The notes under the pieces are model-generated. The model did not search any database. It was not told the DNA's origin and worked only from the letters and a program-made list of their open reading frames with translations. DNA of 64,000 bases from MRBY01 sp943371005 (GTDB taxonomy: Bacteria > Cyanobacteriota > Cyanobacteriia > Cyanobacteriales > MRBY01), in the NCBI GenBank assembly GCA_943371005.1, contig CALRTB020000004.1, positions 124,001 to 188,000 of the forward strand, read 5' to 3'. Within the stretch, counting starts at the first letter, position 1. The number at the start of each line of letters is the position of its first letter. Below, in pieces: positions 8,709-17,444 of this stretch. Both the position numbers and the translations under genes were made by a program.

Positions 8709-9680
8709 ATGACTTTTAAATTTAGCGTCATTAAACAGCGTCTCCTTTGGTGGTCTATCTCGGCGATCGCCATCCTTGCGAGTGTGTTGTTTATGGGCAT
8801 TTCCTTCAACCAACTTCAAGCGCCCCTCCGACCCAGTTTAGATTTTGTTGGGGGCACAAAAATCCAAGTCGCCCTCGACTGCACAGTGGCGGGTAACTGT
8901 ACTGATCCTCTAGAAACAGCGACGATCCAAACGGTGGTGAATAACCAGGGAGTCGGCAGTAGTACGGTACAAATTTTGGGCCAGGAGCGAACCACTTTTT
9001 CGGTGCGAACGCCCCAGCTTGATGTGGATCAACGGAGCCGTCTGCTGGATGCCCTAGAATCCGAGGTGGGCGCCCTAGACCCGGGCACGATCCAAATTGA
9101 CTCGGTGGGGCCAACCATTGGTCGGGAATTATTTGTCCAAGGGATGCTCGCTCTCCTAGTTTCTTTTTTTGGGATTATTGTTTATCTGAGTATCCGCTTC
9201 CAGTTTGACTATGCGCTGTTTGCGATCACCGCTTTGTTCCATGATGTGTTGGTCACGGCTGGGGTCTTTGCGCTGCTCGGTCTGGTGTTGGGCGTTGAAG
9301 TAGATAGCCTTTTCCTGGTGGCCCTACTGACAATTATTGGTTTTTCGGTGAATGATACGGTGGTCATTTACGACCGCATTCGCGAGAACCTTAATGCTAA
9401 CGAGGGGGACAGTATCGATGAGATTGTTGATCGTTCCGTCCAGCAAACCCTGGGCCGTTCTATTAACACCACCCTCACGACTCTCTTGCCGCTGGTGGCG
9501 ATCTTTTTGTTCGGTGGTTCGACCCTCAAGTTTTTCGCCCTTGCCTTGATTATTGGCTTTCTTTGCGGCTCTTACTCTAGTATTTTTGTCGCCAGTACAC
9601 TCTTGGCTTGGTGGCGCAACCGTAATGGCCAACCGCCCACGATCACCAAAGAAGCGGTAAATGTCACAGAATTGTCCTAG
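8709..9680 (+). CDS. secF: protein translocase subunit SecF
   Basis: Works with SecD in the late, proton-driven stage of protein export. The 323-residue protein has an N-terminal membrane helix (about residues 13-31), the FVGGTKIQV motif that is the SecF counterpart of the SecD DLKGG motif, a smaller soluble domain, then five membrane helices. The SecF signature GFSVNDTVVIYDRIREN is present at about residues 213-229. It lies directly downstream of secD, as in most bacteria. Confidence 0.97.
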   Translation: MTFKFSVIKQRLLWWSISAIAILASVLFMGISFNQLQAPLRPSLDFVGGTKIQVALDCTVAGNCTDPLETATIQTVVNNQGVGSSTVQILGQERTTFSVRTPQLDVDQRSRLLDALESEVGALDPGTIQIDSVGPTIGRELFVQGMLALLVSFFGIIVYLSIRFQFDYALFAITALFHDVLVTAGVFALLGLVLGVEVDSLFLVALLTIIGFSVNDTVVIYDRIRENLNANEGDSIDEIVDRSVQQTLGRSINTTLTTLLPLVAIFLFGGSTLKFFALALIIGFLCGSYSSIFVASTLLAWWRNRNGQPPTITKEAVNVTELS

Positions 9681-9759
9681 CCATTGCAGGGTAACTTCCC
9701 CGTAGCGGCGGCAATCTCAGGATTTGGCCTGACCCCTCCGGTAAATATGTTTAGGGTGA

Positions 9760-10161
9760 ATGAATATGGGCGATCGCCAACTTCAGGAAGCACCAACAGA
9801 CCATCATTTCAGTCCCTTGGCCCGCAAGCTGGTGCGGTTCACTTTCCTTTGGCGTTGGCTAATGGTCGCTTTGCTATGGCTGATCTTGGGGAGTTATGGC
9901 GTTTGGGCATTACGGGAAGAATTTTCCCTCTGGCGAGACCATCTCACCTGGGCAGTGGTGCGCTTAAGCCTCGGTTATCACTATTGGGCCAGTGTTGGCT
10001 TAACGATCTGTGTCGCCTATACCTGCGCCGTTTTGGTTTGGCATAGCCAGAAATTAACAAAAGGTTGGTCTCAACGGGAAAAGTATCGTTTCAACCAGTG
10101 GGCAGAAAAACTAACCCAGAATCATCGGCACTGGCTTTGGTTTTTTCTCAATCGTTTATAG
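9760..10161 (+). CDS. conserved hypothetical membrane protein, 133 residues
   Basis: I do not recognise the family. The protein has a polar N-terminus, a first hydrophobic helix at about residues 33-52 (WLMVALLWLILGSYGVWAL), a second at about 73-92, and a basic, Trp-rich C-terminus that should face the cytoplasm. It begins 79 bases after secF on the same strand and may be the last gene of that operon. A second ATG two codons in (9766) is an alternative start. Confidence 0.7.
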   Translation: MNMGDRQLQEAPTDHHFSPLARKLVRFTFLWRWLMVALLWLILGSYGVWALREEFSLWRDHLTWAVVRLSLGYHYWASVGLTICVAYTCAVLVWHSQKLTKGWSQREKYRFNQWAEKLTQNHRHWLWFFLNRL

Positions 10162-10392
10162 TTTTCAGCCATTTGTAGGGTGCCACAAGAAAAACCAACC
10201 AACATGAAAGTGCGCCAAATGACTTAAAGCGGCTTGTCGGGGAGGGCGAGTCGATGAAGCTTTTCTGGATGAAGTCTCCCCCAAGTTCCAGATAATGGCG
10301 GGTTTCTGCACTTATGTTCACTACTGACTGACGTAGGTGAGCTGGGTCGCGTTAACTAGAGGCAGAGAATTTGTGCTTAGTTTACCGATGCC

Positions 10393-11487
10393 GTGCTTGA
10401 TTCTGCTTGCTTGATTGTTGATTTGCAAAAAGTTCAGCGCATTACCCAGGGCATTTCCGGTTGTCTGGAGCCAACGCTGATCGCCAAACGTTTAACTGAA
10501 GCCTTGATTGGAGACTTTAATTGTGCCTTTGCGCGAATTTGGTTAACTGAGCCGGATCAGCAATCGCTCCGGTTAGTGGCCTCATCGGGGCTGTCTGAAA
10601 ATATTAATGGCAGTTTTGCCCGGGTTCCCATGGGTGCCTATAAGGTCGGAAAAATCGCCAAAAATGGGATTCCGTTCCTAAGTAATCAACTGGCTGAAGA
10701 AGCTTGGGTGAAAGACCGTGACTGGGCGATCGCCAACCGAATCCAAGGTTTTGCGGGTTATCCCCTCGCCAGTCAAAAACGAATTATTGGTGTGTTGGCA
10801 GCCTTTAGCCATGAAACCTTTTTACCAGAATTTTTAGAGGTTTTGCAGGTGCTGTGTATGGCCGGGGCGATCGCCTTAGATGCCGCCCAAAAAAGCCCCC
10901 AAGATCCCAGCAAAGGCCAGACAACAGGAGAATCCCACCCCCTCTCAGATCACCTGAGCAGCCTTCTGACCACCAGCCAGCTTACTTTGATTGGCACGGA
11001 GCGACCTTTAACCCCCAGTTCGACCTATCTCTTGATCAAAACCGTAGAAATCCTCAATCAATTTCACTGTCACTATTGTCGACTGACCTACGGCGATACA
11101 GAAATTTGTCTCGAAGGCATTATTGCCACCTCAACCCCGACGAAAAAAATCGGGCGATCGCCTTTTGCTGACATTGAATTCTTGGTACAAACCCTTGGGG
11201 GGAACTGCCATGTCGAGATCAAGGCCCAGGAAGCAGTTCACCAAATTAGCCTTACTTTGCCCTACGGGGCCACCACCCAAGCCCACACATCAAAGGAATC
11301 ACTATCCCAGCGAGAACGTCAGGTTTTAGCGCTCCTCACCAAAGGACTGCGCGATCGCGACATTGCCCAACAGCTCCACATCAGTGAAAGTACCGTCAAA
11401 TTCCACCTAAACCGCAGCTTGAGTAAACTACAAGCCAAAAACCGCTACCAAGCCATTTACCAAGCCACAAAACAAGGTCTGATCTAA
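10393..11487 (+). CDS. GAF-domain LuxR-family transcriptional regulator
   Basis: A one-component regulator of 364 residues. An N-terminal GAF-like sensor spans about residues 20-165 (ISGCLEPTLIAKRLTEAL through the GVLAAFSH strand), a less conserved linker/second domain follows, and a LuxR/FixJ-type helix-turn-helix occupies residues ~303-360 (LSQRERQVLALLTKGL, then ISESTVKFHLNRSLSKL). The only plausible start is GTG 10393, because an in-frame TAG lies just upstream at 10378-10380. Its stop interlocks with that of the oppositely oriented flavoprotein of the Nit1C cluster (4-base overlap). This makes it a candidate regulator of the cluster, but the link rests on position alone. The GAF ligand is unknown. 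Confidence 0.85.
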   Translation: MLDSACLIVDLQKVQRITQGISGCLEPTLIAKRLTEALIGDFNCAFARIWLTEPDQQSLRLVASSGLSENINGSFARVPMGAYKVGKIAKNGIPFLSNQLAEEAWVKDRDWAIANRIQGFAGYPLASQKRIIGVLAAFSHETFLPEFLEVLQVLCMAGAIALDAAQKSPQDPSKGQTTGESHPLSDHLSSLLTTSQLTLIGTERPLTPSSTYLLIKTVEILNQFHCHYCRLTYGDTEICLEGIIATSTPTKKIGRSPFADIEFLVQTLGGNCHVEIKAQEAVHQISLTLPYGATTQAHTSKESLSQRERQVLALLTKGLRDRDIAQQLHISESTVKFHLNRSLSKLQAKNRYQAIYQATKQGLI

Positions 11488-12722
11488 GCAGAAGCCGGGA
11501 CGAAAAGCCGCGCGGTAATCTGTGCTGCCAAATATTCTGCATCGCGAGCGACACCGGAAAAACGACCAGAACCCCAGGTATAGAGCCAGGGTAAACCGAG
11601 GAAATATAATCCATCTACGGCGGTCACACCCCGGTCATGTAAGGGTTCTCCCAATTCATTAAAAACCGGTAGATCAATCCAATTAAAGTTGAAGCGAAAG
11701 CCTGTCGCCCAAATAACCGCACCAATATTAGTTTCCCGGAGATTAAGGGAGGATAGTTCTAATTCTGGCTCCCAAATGGGTTGATAATGGGCCTCTGGGG
11801 GAGCGGTGATGTTGTTATCGGCAATGAATTTGTCAATATTACGTTGGATGCGCACCACGGTAGCATCAGCCTGATCTAAATTTTGTTTTAAATCGTTCCC
11901 AAAATGGAGAGTCTGCCCGGTAATACGTTGCAAACGGCCATAGAGGTGCATTCCCTGCTGGGCAAAGCGGCGTAGATCAATATCACGGCCCCCGTCTCGC
12001 CCTGTGACGTAGTGATTGGTTTTATGGCGCACCATTTCCTTCTGGGGATGTTGGTCAATGGGGAGGTCATAATAACCCATCAGTTCTAGCCACTCCACCA
12101 CATCCTTGCCCCGATAACGGCGCGGCGCCCGGGGGGCACTACCGGTAACGAGATGGACTGTTTTTCCCGCTAAATGAAGATCCTCCGCAATTTGACAACC
12201 CGATTGGCCAGTGCCCACAATCAAGACTTCATCGGGCAGATCCTGGGGATTTTTGTACTGTACGGAATGGATTTGCTGTAACTCGCGCGGCAGTTGGGCG
12301 GCAATGGGCGGAATCTTCGGAATGTGGTATCCCCCCGTGGCGATCGCCACTTGATCAGCCGTGTAGTCACCGATGGATGTTGCCACTGCAAACTTGGTTC
12401 CAGCCGAACTCACTTGCGAGACCGTTACCCCTTCTCGAATTGGGGGATTAAAAGAACGGGCATAGGCTTCTAAATAAGAGACAATCTCCTGCTTGGCCAT
12501 AAAACCATCGGGATTAGGCCCCGCATAGGGAAAACCAGGGAGCCGACATTGCCAATTGGGGGTCACCAAACAAAAAGAATGCCAGCGTTCATCACGCCAC
12601 GCATGGCCAATCTTGTGTTTCTCAAAAACCAGGTGGTCAATGTTGTTTTGTTTGAGGAGATAGCTGAGGGCAAGTCCCGCCTGGCCACCCCCAACAATTA
12701 TTACCGGGTAATGGGTCTGCAT
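11484..12722 (-). CDS. MSMEG_0569-family flavin-dependent oxidoreductase (Nit1C cluster, NitH-like)
   Basis: A FAD/NAD(P)-binding oxidoreductase of 412 residues, resembling flavin-containing monooxygenases. The FAD motif VGGGQAGLALSYLL is at residues 10-23 and a second Rossmann motif, IVGTGQSGCQIAEDL, lies in the middle; a C-terminal GAVIWATGFRF supplies the typical ATG motif. The family co-occurs with the nitrilase cluster in mycobacteria, pseudomonads and cyanobacteria, and here it is divergent from it. An upstream TTG (12752) would extend the frame, but an NtcA-type promoter has its -10 box at 12752-12757, which excludes that start and supports ATG 12722. The substrate is unknown. Confidence 0.88.
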   Translation of the reverse strand: MQTHYPVIIVGGGQAGLALSYLLKQNNIDHLVFEKHKIGHAWRDERWHSFCLVTPNWQCRLPGFPYAGPNPDGFMAKQEIVSYLEAYARSFNPPIREGVTVSQVSSAGTKFAVATSIGDYTADQVAIATGGYHIPKIPPIAAQLPRELQQIHSVQYKNPQDLPDEVLIVGTGQSGCQIAEDLHLAGKTVHLVTGSAPRAPRRYRGKDVVEWLELMGYYDLPIDQHPQKEMVRHKTNHYVTGRDGGRDIDLRRFAQQGMHLYGRLQRITGQTLHFGNDLKQNLDQADATVVRIQRNIDKFIADNNITAPPEAHYQPIWEPELELSSLNLRETNIGAVIWATGFRFNFNWIDLPVFNELGEPLHDRGVTAVDGLYFLGLPWLYTWGSGRFSGVARDAEYLAAQITARLFVPASA

Positions 12723-12751
12723 TGCCGTTGCTCTTAGGTGTGTTTGGCTCA

Positions 12752-12793
12752 ACTGTAAACCTAGTCAACCCCCGTTCCTGTAAGGGTTGTTAC
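12752..12793 (-). promoter_or_regulatory. NtcA-activated promoter of the flavoprotein gene
   Basis: A perfect NtcA consensus GTA-N8-TAC occupies 12780-12793. On the minus strand it is followed after exactly 22 bases by TACAGT (12757-12752), which fits the TAN3T -10 box of class II NtcA promoters. The predicted transcript begins near 12745, leaving a short leader before ATG 12722. NtcA is the cyanobacterial CRP-family regulator that senses 2-oxoglutarate under nitrogen limitation. Confidence 0.75.
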
Positions 12794-13033
12794 CGATCCC
12801 ATCGGTTTGTGACTACCCATAGGCGATCGCCAAATTATTGCCAAATAGCTGCTATTTTGGTGGCTTAACCTAGCGAAATCAATAGTTCTTGTGAAGACAC
12901 AACTACCGTGCCTTAATCGGGGTCGAACCACCAGATATTCATTATTAAACAAGCTTGGGTTTAGTCGAAATATCAATGTCTGCAATACTTTTTCCATCAA
13001 AAAACTATTGCTTTATACAGAAGGTTTTTTTTT

Positions 13034-13075
13034 GTCAGCAATGATACAGGTTGCCTTGAGTTCTCCCCTTAAAGT
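13034..13075 (+). promoter_or_regulatory. NtcA-type promoter of the nitrilase cluster
   Basis: GTC-N8-TAC at 13034-13047 (one mismatch to GTA-N8-TAC; the extended form is TGTC-N8-TACA) is followed after 22 bases by TAAAGT (13070-13075), a fit to the TAN3T -10 box. This places transcription start near 13082, about 43 bases before ATG 13125. Same geometry as the opposing promoter 250 bases away, which strengthens the call. Confidence 0.7.
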
Positions 13076-13124
13076 GAGGCACAACTCAACGTATTAAAAC
13101 CTAAAAATCAAAGGAAAATTTACC

Positions 13125-13607
13125 ATGCCTGAAGTAACAATTCCTGCCCACCAGACCGGTGACTTTCTTGTCGATTACGAAGAAAAGGTTTTTCCTGATG
13201 TCCAAGCAGAACCTGGCGAAAAAGCACTGATTACTTTCCACACAGTGGCCTTTGAAGGTTCTATTGGTTTAGTTAATTTATTACAAGCGAGTCGCTTGAT
13301 TAAAAAAGGATTTGAAACCTCTGTGCTGCTTTATGGCCCTGGGGTAACTTTGGGGGTACAGCGGGGCTTTCCGAAACTGGGTGATGAAGGATTTCCGGGG
13401 CACTTAGCCATGAACGATCGCCTGGTCAAGATTATGGAATCTGGCGGAAAAGTCTATGCTTGCCGTTTTGCACTGCAGGCTCTTTATGGCCATGGGGAAC
13501 CTTCTTTGATTCCTGGTATTCGCCCAATTAATCCCCTGGATGTGATGGATTTAATTTTAATGCACCGCAAAGAAGGGGCGTTTATTCTTGATACCTGGAC
13601 AATGTAG
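13125..13607 (+). CDS. MSMEG_0572/Sll0783-family nitrogen-starvation protein (NitB-like)
   Basis: A 160-residue soluble protein of the MSMEG_0572/Sll0783 family, always found beside the Sll0784-type nitrilase. The Synechocystis homologue is strongly induced by nitrogen starvation and its loss lowers polyhydroxybutyrate accumulation; the biochemical role is unknown. The fold looks DsrE-like: a strand ALITFHTVAFEGSIGLVNLL near residue 39, then VLLYGPGV and a Cys-containing VYACRFAL strand. AAAGGA lies seven bases before the ATG. First gene of the plus-strand cluster, driven by the NtcA-type promoter upstream. A 165-base gap separates it from the nitrilase, so its transcript may be partly separate. 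Confidence 0.9.
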   Translation: MPEVTIPAHQTGDFLVDYEEKVFPDVQAEPGEKALITFHTVAFEGSIGLVNLLQASRLIKKGFETSVLLYGPGVTLGVQRGFPKLGDEGFPGHLAMNDRLVKIMESGGKVYACRFALQALYGHGEPSLIPGIRPINPLDVMDLILMHRKEGAFILDTWTM

Positions 13608-13772
13608 AAATAAAGGTTTTTATCTCCGAAAATTCTCAAGGATTTATAGGGCAACCCACAGATTTTTTATGCTTTTTAAAAACTTCTGGATATTTCGAAA
13701 AGAATTCTTATTGAAATATTTCTGGTTGCCAAATCCATTTTCCATGAGTTTGTTGTTTCCCCGGTAGCGATC

Positions 13773-14780
13773 ATGCTTGATTACTCAAAAACAATTCGGG
13801 CGGCAGCGGCACAAATTAGTCCGGTTTTGTTTAGTTGTGCAGGGACAACGGAAAAAGTCCTGGAGACAATTGCCCAAGCCGCCAAGGAAGGAGTGCAGCT
13901 AATTGTTTTTCCAGAGACCTTTGTCCCCTACTACCCCTATTTTTCTTTTATCGAGCCTCCGGTGCTGATGGGCAAGAGTCACCTCCAGCTTTATGAGCAA
14001 GCCGTCAAAATTCCTGGCCCAGTAACAACAGCGGTGGCTGAGGCGGCCCAAGCCCGTGGCATGGTGGTGGTTTTAGGGGTAAATGAACGGGAGGAGGGTT
14101 CCCTTTATAACACCCAATTGATTTTTGACCATGATGGGACATTGTGCCTCAAACGCCGCAAAATTACCCCCACTTACCATGAGCGGATGGTTTGGGGACA
14201 AGGGGATGGGGCTGGTTTAAGGACGGTCGATACGGCTGTGGGCCGTGTGGGTGCTCTGGCCTGCTGGGAGCACTATAATCCCCTCGCTCGCTACAGTCTG
14301 ATGGCCCAACATGAGCAGATTCACTGTGGTCAATTTCCGGGATCCATGGTGGGGCAAATTTTTACGGAACAAATGGAAGTGACCATGCGCCACCATGCCC
14401 TTGAATCCGGCTGTTTTGTGATCAACGCGACGGGGTGGCTCTCGGCAGAACAAAAGGCCCAATTAGCCAGCAATGAAAAGATGCACAAGGCTCTTAGTGG
14501 GGGTTGTTATACGGCCATCATTAGTCCGGAAGGTAAGCATTTAACTGACCCCATTTATGAAGGGGAAGGTTTGGCGATCGCCGATTTAGATTTCTCCCTG
14601 ATTACTAAACGCAAGCGCATGATGGATTCGGTGGGACATTACTCCCGTCCTGATCTATTCCAGGTACAACTCAATGACGAACCTTGGGCTACCCTCAAAA
14701 CGAATTCCTTGCCTGTGCCTCCAGAAATACCGCCACTTCCCAATACCCCAGCCCCGGATGTTATTGCCCCCTGTCCCTAA
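13773..14780 (+). CDS. Sll0784-family nitrilase (NitC-like)
   Basis: Carbon-nitrogen hydrolase of 335 residues expected to hydrolyse a nitrile to a carboxylic acid and ammonia. The catalytic triad is complete: Glu48 in VFPETFVPYYPYF, Lys130 in KRRKITPTYHERMVW and Cys164 in ALACWEHYNPLARY. The CWEH context and length mark a true nitrilase rather than an amidase or cyanide hydratase. Homologues in Nit1C clusters are required for cyanide or aliphatic nitrile assimilation in some pseudomonads, and the Synechocystis enzyme acts on several nitriles. The Pro-rich C-terminal tail is variable. The physiological substrate is unknown. Confidence 0.94.
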   Translation: MLDYSKTIRAAAAQISPVLFSCAGTTEKVLETIAQAAKEGVQLIVFPETFVPYYPYFSFIEPPVLMGKSHLQLYEQAVKIPGPVTTAVAEAAQARGMVVVLGVNEREEGSLYNTQLIFDHDGTLCLKRRKITPTYHERMVWGQGDGAGLRTVDTAVGRVGALACWEHYNPLARYSLMAQHEQIHCGQFPGSMVGQIFTEQMEVTMRHHALESGCFVINATGWLSAEQKAQLASNEKMHKALSGGCYTAIISPEGKHLTDPIYEGEGLAIADLDFSLITKRKRMMDSVGHYSRPDLFQVQLNDEPWATLKTNSLPVPPEIPPLPNTPAPDVIAPCP

Positions 14781-14804
14781 CCTAGAACTCCATCACCCAT
14801 CCCT

Positions 14805-15899
14805 ATGACTATGCCCATGGATAAACAACGTCTGATTACAGAACTCCAGTCCCACGGTCTCCGCCTCACAGAGACCACGACGACCGGGCGCCAAGGGGGA
14901 GCGGGGCCTTCAGACCACCGGGCAGTGACCATTGCTGGCACCACTGTGATGGTTCCCATTTATACAAATACCGCCGGGCGATCACCCTATTCCGCCGCCC
15001 TAGATTCTCAACAGAGTGAGGTCAAGCTCCAGAAACACTACCAAGACATTGCCCCGATTACCCTGGAGGGGCGTCCCAAATTCTACGACCTAGAGACAAC
15101 GGAGGGGATTCCCTACTGGAAAATTGCTCTCCTCCATAGCAACAATGTCCTCGCCACAACGGTGCAACAAACCTGTATGCGCTATCGGGACGAAAGCACC
15201 GCCTGTCAATTTTGTGCCATTGAAAAATCCCTAGAAGCCGAACGCACCATTGCCCGCAAACGCCCTGAACAGTTGGCAGAGGTGGTGGAAGCGGCGGTGC
15301 GACTGGATGGCATTGAACAGGTGATCATGACCACGGGGACTCCCAGCACAGGCGATCGCGGTGCGGCCTACCTGACCAAATGTGCCGCTGCCATCAAAGC
15401 AAAAGTCGATATTCCCATCCAAGCCCAATGTGAACCCCCCGATGATTTTGTTTGGTTTGAGCGCTTAAAAGCCGCCGGTGTAGATAGCTTAGGGATGCAC
15501 CTAGAAGCCGTCGATCCAGCCGTCCGCGCCAAAATCATGCCTGGCAAAGCAGAAGTCCCCGTTGCTTACTACTACCAAGCCTATGAAGCAGCGGTGGAAG
15601 TGTTCGGTTGGGGCCAGGTAAGCACCTACCTCCTAGCCGGTTTAGGAGATAATTTTGCGACGCTGGTGGCGGCGGCAGAGAAATTAGTCGGCATTGGTGT
15701 TTATCCCTTTGTGGTGCCGTTTGTCCCCATTTCTGGCACGCCCCTGGCAACCCATCCAGCCCCTGATCCAGAGTTTATGTTTGCTCTCTACCAAAAGGTG
15801 GGTCAAATGCTCAAGGAAGCGGGAATGTCTTCCCAGGCGATCAAAGCTGGTTGTGCAAAATGCGGTGCCTGTTCAGCATTATCGACCTTTGAAAATTAG
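14805..15899 (+). CDS. MSMEG_0568-family radical SAM protein (NitD-like)
   Basis: Radical S-adenosylmethionine enzyme of 364 residues, part of the Nit1C cluster. The cluster-binding cysteines read CMRYRDESTACQFC, i.e. C-X9-C-X2-C, instead of the common C-X3-C-X2-C; the core barrel follows with TTGTPSTGDRG and QAQCEPPDDF segments. A second Cys group, CAKCGAC, sits at the extreme C-terminus and could hold an auxiliary Fe-S cluster. The reaction is unknown. The gene starts 24 bases after the nitrilase stop and lacks a strong ribosome-binding site. A second ATG four codons in is an alternative. Confidence 0.92.
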   Translation: MTMPMDKQRLITELQSHGLRLTETTTTGRQGGAGPSDHRAVTIAGTTVMVPIYTNTAGRSPYSAALDSQQSEVKLQKHYQDIAPITLEGRPKFYDLETTEGIPYWKIALLHSNNVLATTVQQTCMRYRDESTACQFCAIEKSLEAERTIARKRPEQLAEVVEAAVRLDGIEQVIMTTGTPSTGDRGAAYLTKCAAAIKAKVDIPIQAQCEPPDDFVWFERLKAAGVDSLGMHLEAVDPAVRAKIMPGKAEVPVAYYYQAYEAAVEVFGWGQVSTYLLAGLGDNFATLVAAAEKLVGIGVYPFVVPFVPISGTPLATHPAPDPEFMFALYQKVGQMLKEAGMSSQAIKAGCAKCGACSALSTFEN

Positions 15900-15913
15900 G
15901 GAGGTTACGGGAA

Positions 15914-16432
15914 ATGAGTCGTCAACGATTTCAGTTTGAACTGGCCCAGTCTACTGCGGAAATCCGCGCTTATTTTGCTCTAAGACGGGATATTTTTTGT
16001 GAAGAACAGGGGATTTTTACCGGTAATGATTTTGATGACCTTGATTCTATTGCCTATCCGATTGTTGCCCTAGATAGCAATTCATCTCCCCAGGGTCAAG
16101 TGGTTGGTGTTGTGCGCATCTACGAAAGTGAGCCCCAGGTTTGGTACGGTGGCCGCCTGGGAGTCCATCCAGAGTTTCGGCGAGTGGGACGCATTGGCAA
16201 GGGCTTAATTTATAAAGCGGTCACGACAGCCCATGGTTGGGGTTGTACCAAATTCCTCGCTACGGTACAGCAACAGAATGTGCGTTTTTTCCAGCGGCAA
16301 CATTGGCATTCCCTCGCGGAAATGGACATTTGCGATCGCCCCCACCATCTCATGGAGGCAGATTTAAACTTTTACCCACCAGCGGTAAATCCCCGACCCC
16401 AACTTGACCTTGGGACTTGTCTGGTTTCCTAA
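15914..16432 (+). CDS. MSMEG_0567/Sll0786-family GNAT N-acetyltransferase (NitE-like)
   Basis: A 172-residue protein with a GNAT fold: an N-terminal AYFALRRDIFCEEQGIF helix, the VVGVVRIYES central strand, then GRLGVHPEFRRVGRIGKGL, which matches the acetyl-CoA pyrophosphate-binding loop (R-X-X-G-X-G/I). The acceptor is unknown. In this family the domain is tied to the Sll0784 nitrilase cluster. GGAGG lies about eight bases before the ATG, and the gene begins 14 bases after the radical SAM gene, consistent with one operon. Confidence 0.9.
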   Translation: MSRQRFQFELAQSTAEIRAYFALRRDIFCEEQGIFTGNDFDDLDSIAYPIVALDSNSSPQGQVVGVVRIYESEPQVWYGGRLGVHPEFRRVGRIGKGLIYKAVTTAHGWGCTKFLATVQQQNVRFFQRQHWHSLAEMDICDRPHHLMEADLNFYPPAVNPRPQLDLGTCLVS

Positions 16433-16461
16433 AGGAAAAATAGATCATAAAAATACTTGGC

Positions 16462-17439
16462 GTGAACATCACCTTACACCAGTTGGCAGAGACCCTACGC
16501 CACAACCTCGGTCTTTTACATAAACGAGATATTCAACTTGCTTCCCGGCAATTTCAACGGCAATTCACGGCCCAGGGGCAAGCAATTCTCCTGGGGGATG
16601 ATTGTGCGGCCATTCCCGACCAAGATGGGTTTCTCCTGCTCGCAGCGGAGGGCATGAGTCCCGCATTGGTGCGACAGGATCCGTGGTTTGCGGGATGGTG
16701 TGGGGTGCTCGTCAATGTCAGTGATATTTATGCCATGGGGGGACGGCCGTTGGCGGTTGTGGATGCCCTATGGACTTCTGGAGATCGGCAGGCACAACAG
16801 ATTTGGGCCGGGATGCAGGCCGCGGCAGAAAAATTTCAAGTGCCGATCGTTGGGGGTCACACCAATACCCACAGTGAATATGATGCCTTGGGAGTTGCGA
16901 TTCTTGGTCGGGCAAAACAGCTCATTACAAGTTTTGATGCCCAGGTTGGCGATCGCCTGATGTTGGTGGCTAGTTTTCAGGGGCAACCACGGCCCCACCT
17001 CCCCTACTGTTGGGATGCTGCTACCCAAGTGGAGCCAGCGCAACTCCAAGCCCAATGGGATTTACTGCCCCTCTTCGCCGAACGGGGTTTATGTAGTGCT
17101 GGCAAAGATGTCAGTATGGGAGGGATTATCGGCACAACTTTGATGCTCTTGGAAACGTCTAATTGTGGTGCAATCTTAGATATCGGCGCGATTCCCTGTC
17201 CACCACAGCTCGATTTACAACAGTGGCTCCTCAGTTTTCCGAGCTACGGCTTTTTGCTGAGCGTGCCCCCAGAGCAGGTCTCTGAAGTCCAAACATTGTG
17301 TCAGGATCAGGGGTTAGTCGCCCAGGCGATCGCTACCATTACCCCAGGCCATACCTTGACCCTTAAACTGGGGGAAACCAGCCTCGATTTTTGGCACCTT
17401 GACCATGTTCCCCTCACTGGCTTTACAGGAGACGCTTAA
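16462..17439 (+). CDS. Sll0787-family AIR-synthase-related protein (NitF-like)
   Basis: A 325-residue member of the PurM/ThiL/HypE/SelD ATP-binding superfamily, specific to Nit1C clusters. LLGDDCAAIP (residues ~34-43) carries the Asp pair that binds Mg-ATP in these enzymes, VNVSDIYAMGGRPL matches the second PurM-like motif, and VGGHTNTHSEY a third. It probably activates a carbonyl or carboxylate by phosphorylation, but its substrate is unknown. The start is GTG 16462; no upstream ATG fits. It lies 29 bases after the GNAT gene. Confidence 0.9.
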   Translation: MNITLHQLAETLRHNLGLLHKRDIQLASRQFQRQFTAQGQAILLGDDCAAIPDQDGFLLLAAEGMSPALVRQDPWFAGWCGVLVNVSDIYAMGGRPLAVVDALWTSGDRQAQQIWAGMQAAAEKFQVPIVGGHTNTHSEYDALGVAILGRAKQLITSFDAQVGDRLMLVASFQGQPRPHLPYCWDAATQVEPAQLQAQWDLLPLFAERGLCSAGKDVSMGGIIGTTLMLLETSNCGAILDIGAIPCPPQLDLQQWLLSFPSYGFLLSVPPEQVSEVQTLCQDQGLVAQAIATITPGHTLTLKLGETSLDFWHLDHVPLTGFTGDA

Positions 17440-17444
17440 ATTCT

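Noticed and set aside
12752..12754. TTG start for the MSMEG_0569-type flavoprotein
   Set aside because: The codon lies within the -10 box of the predicted NtcA promoter; ATG 12722 directly precedes the FAD-binding fold.
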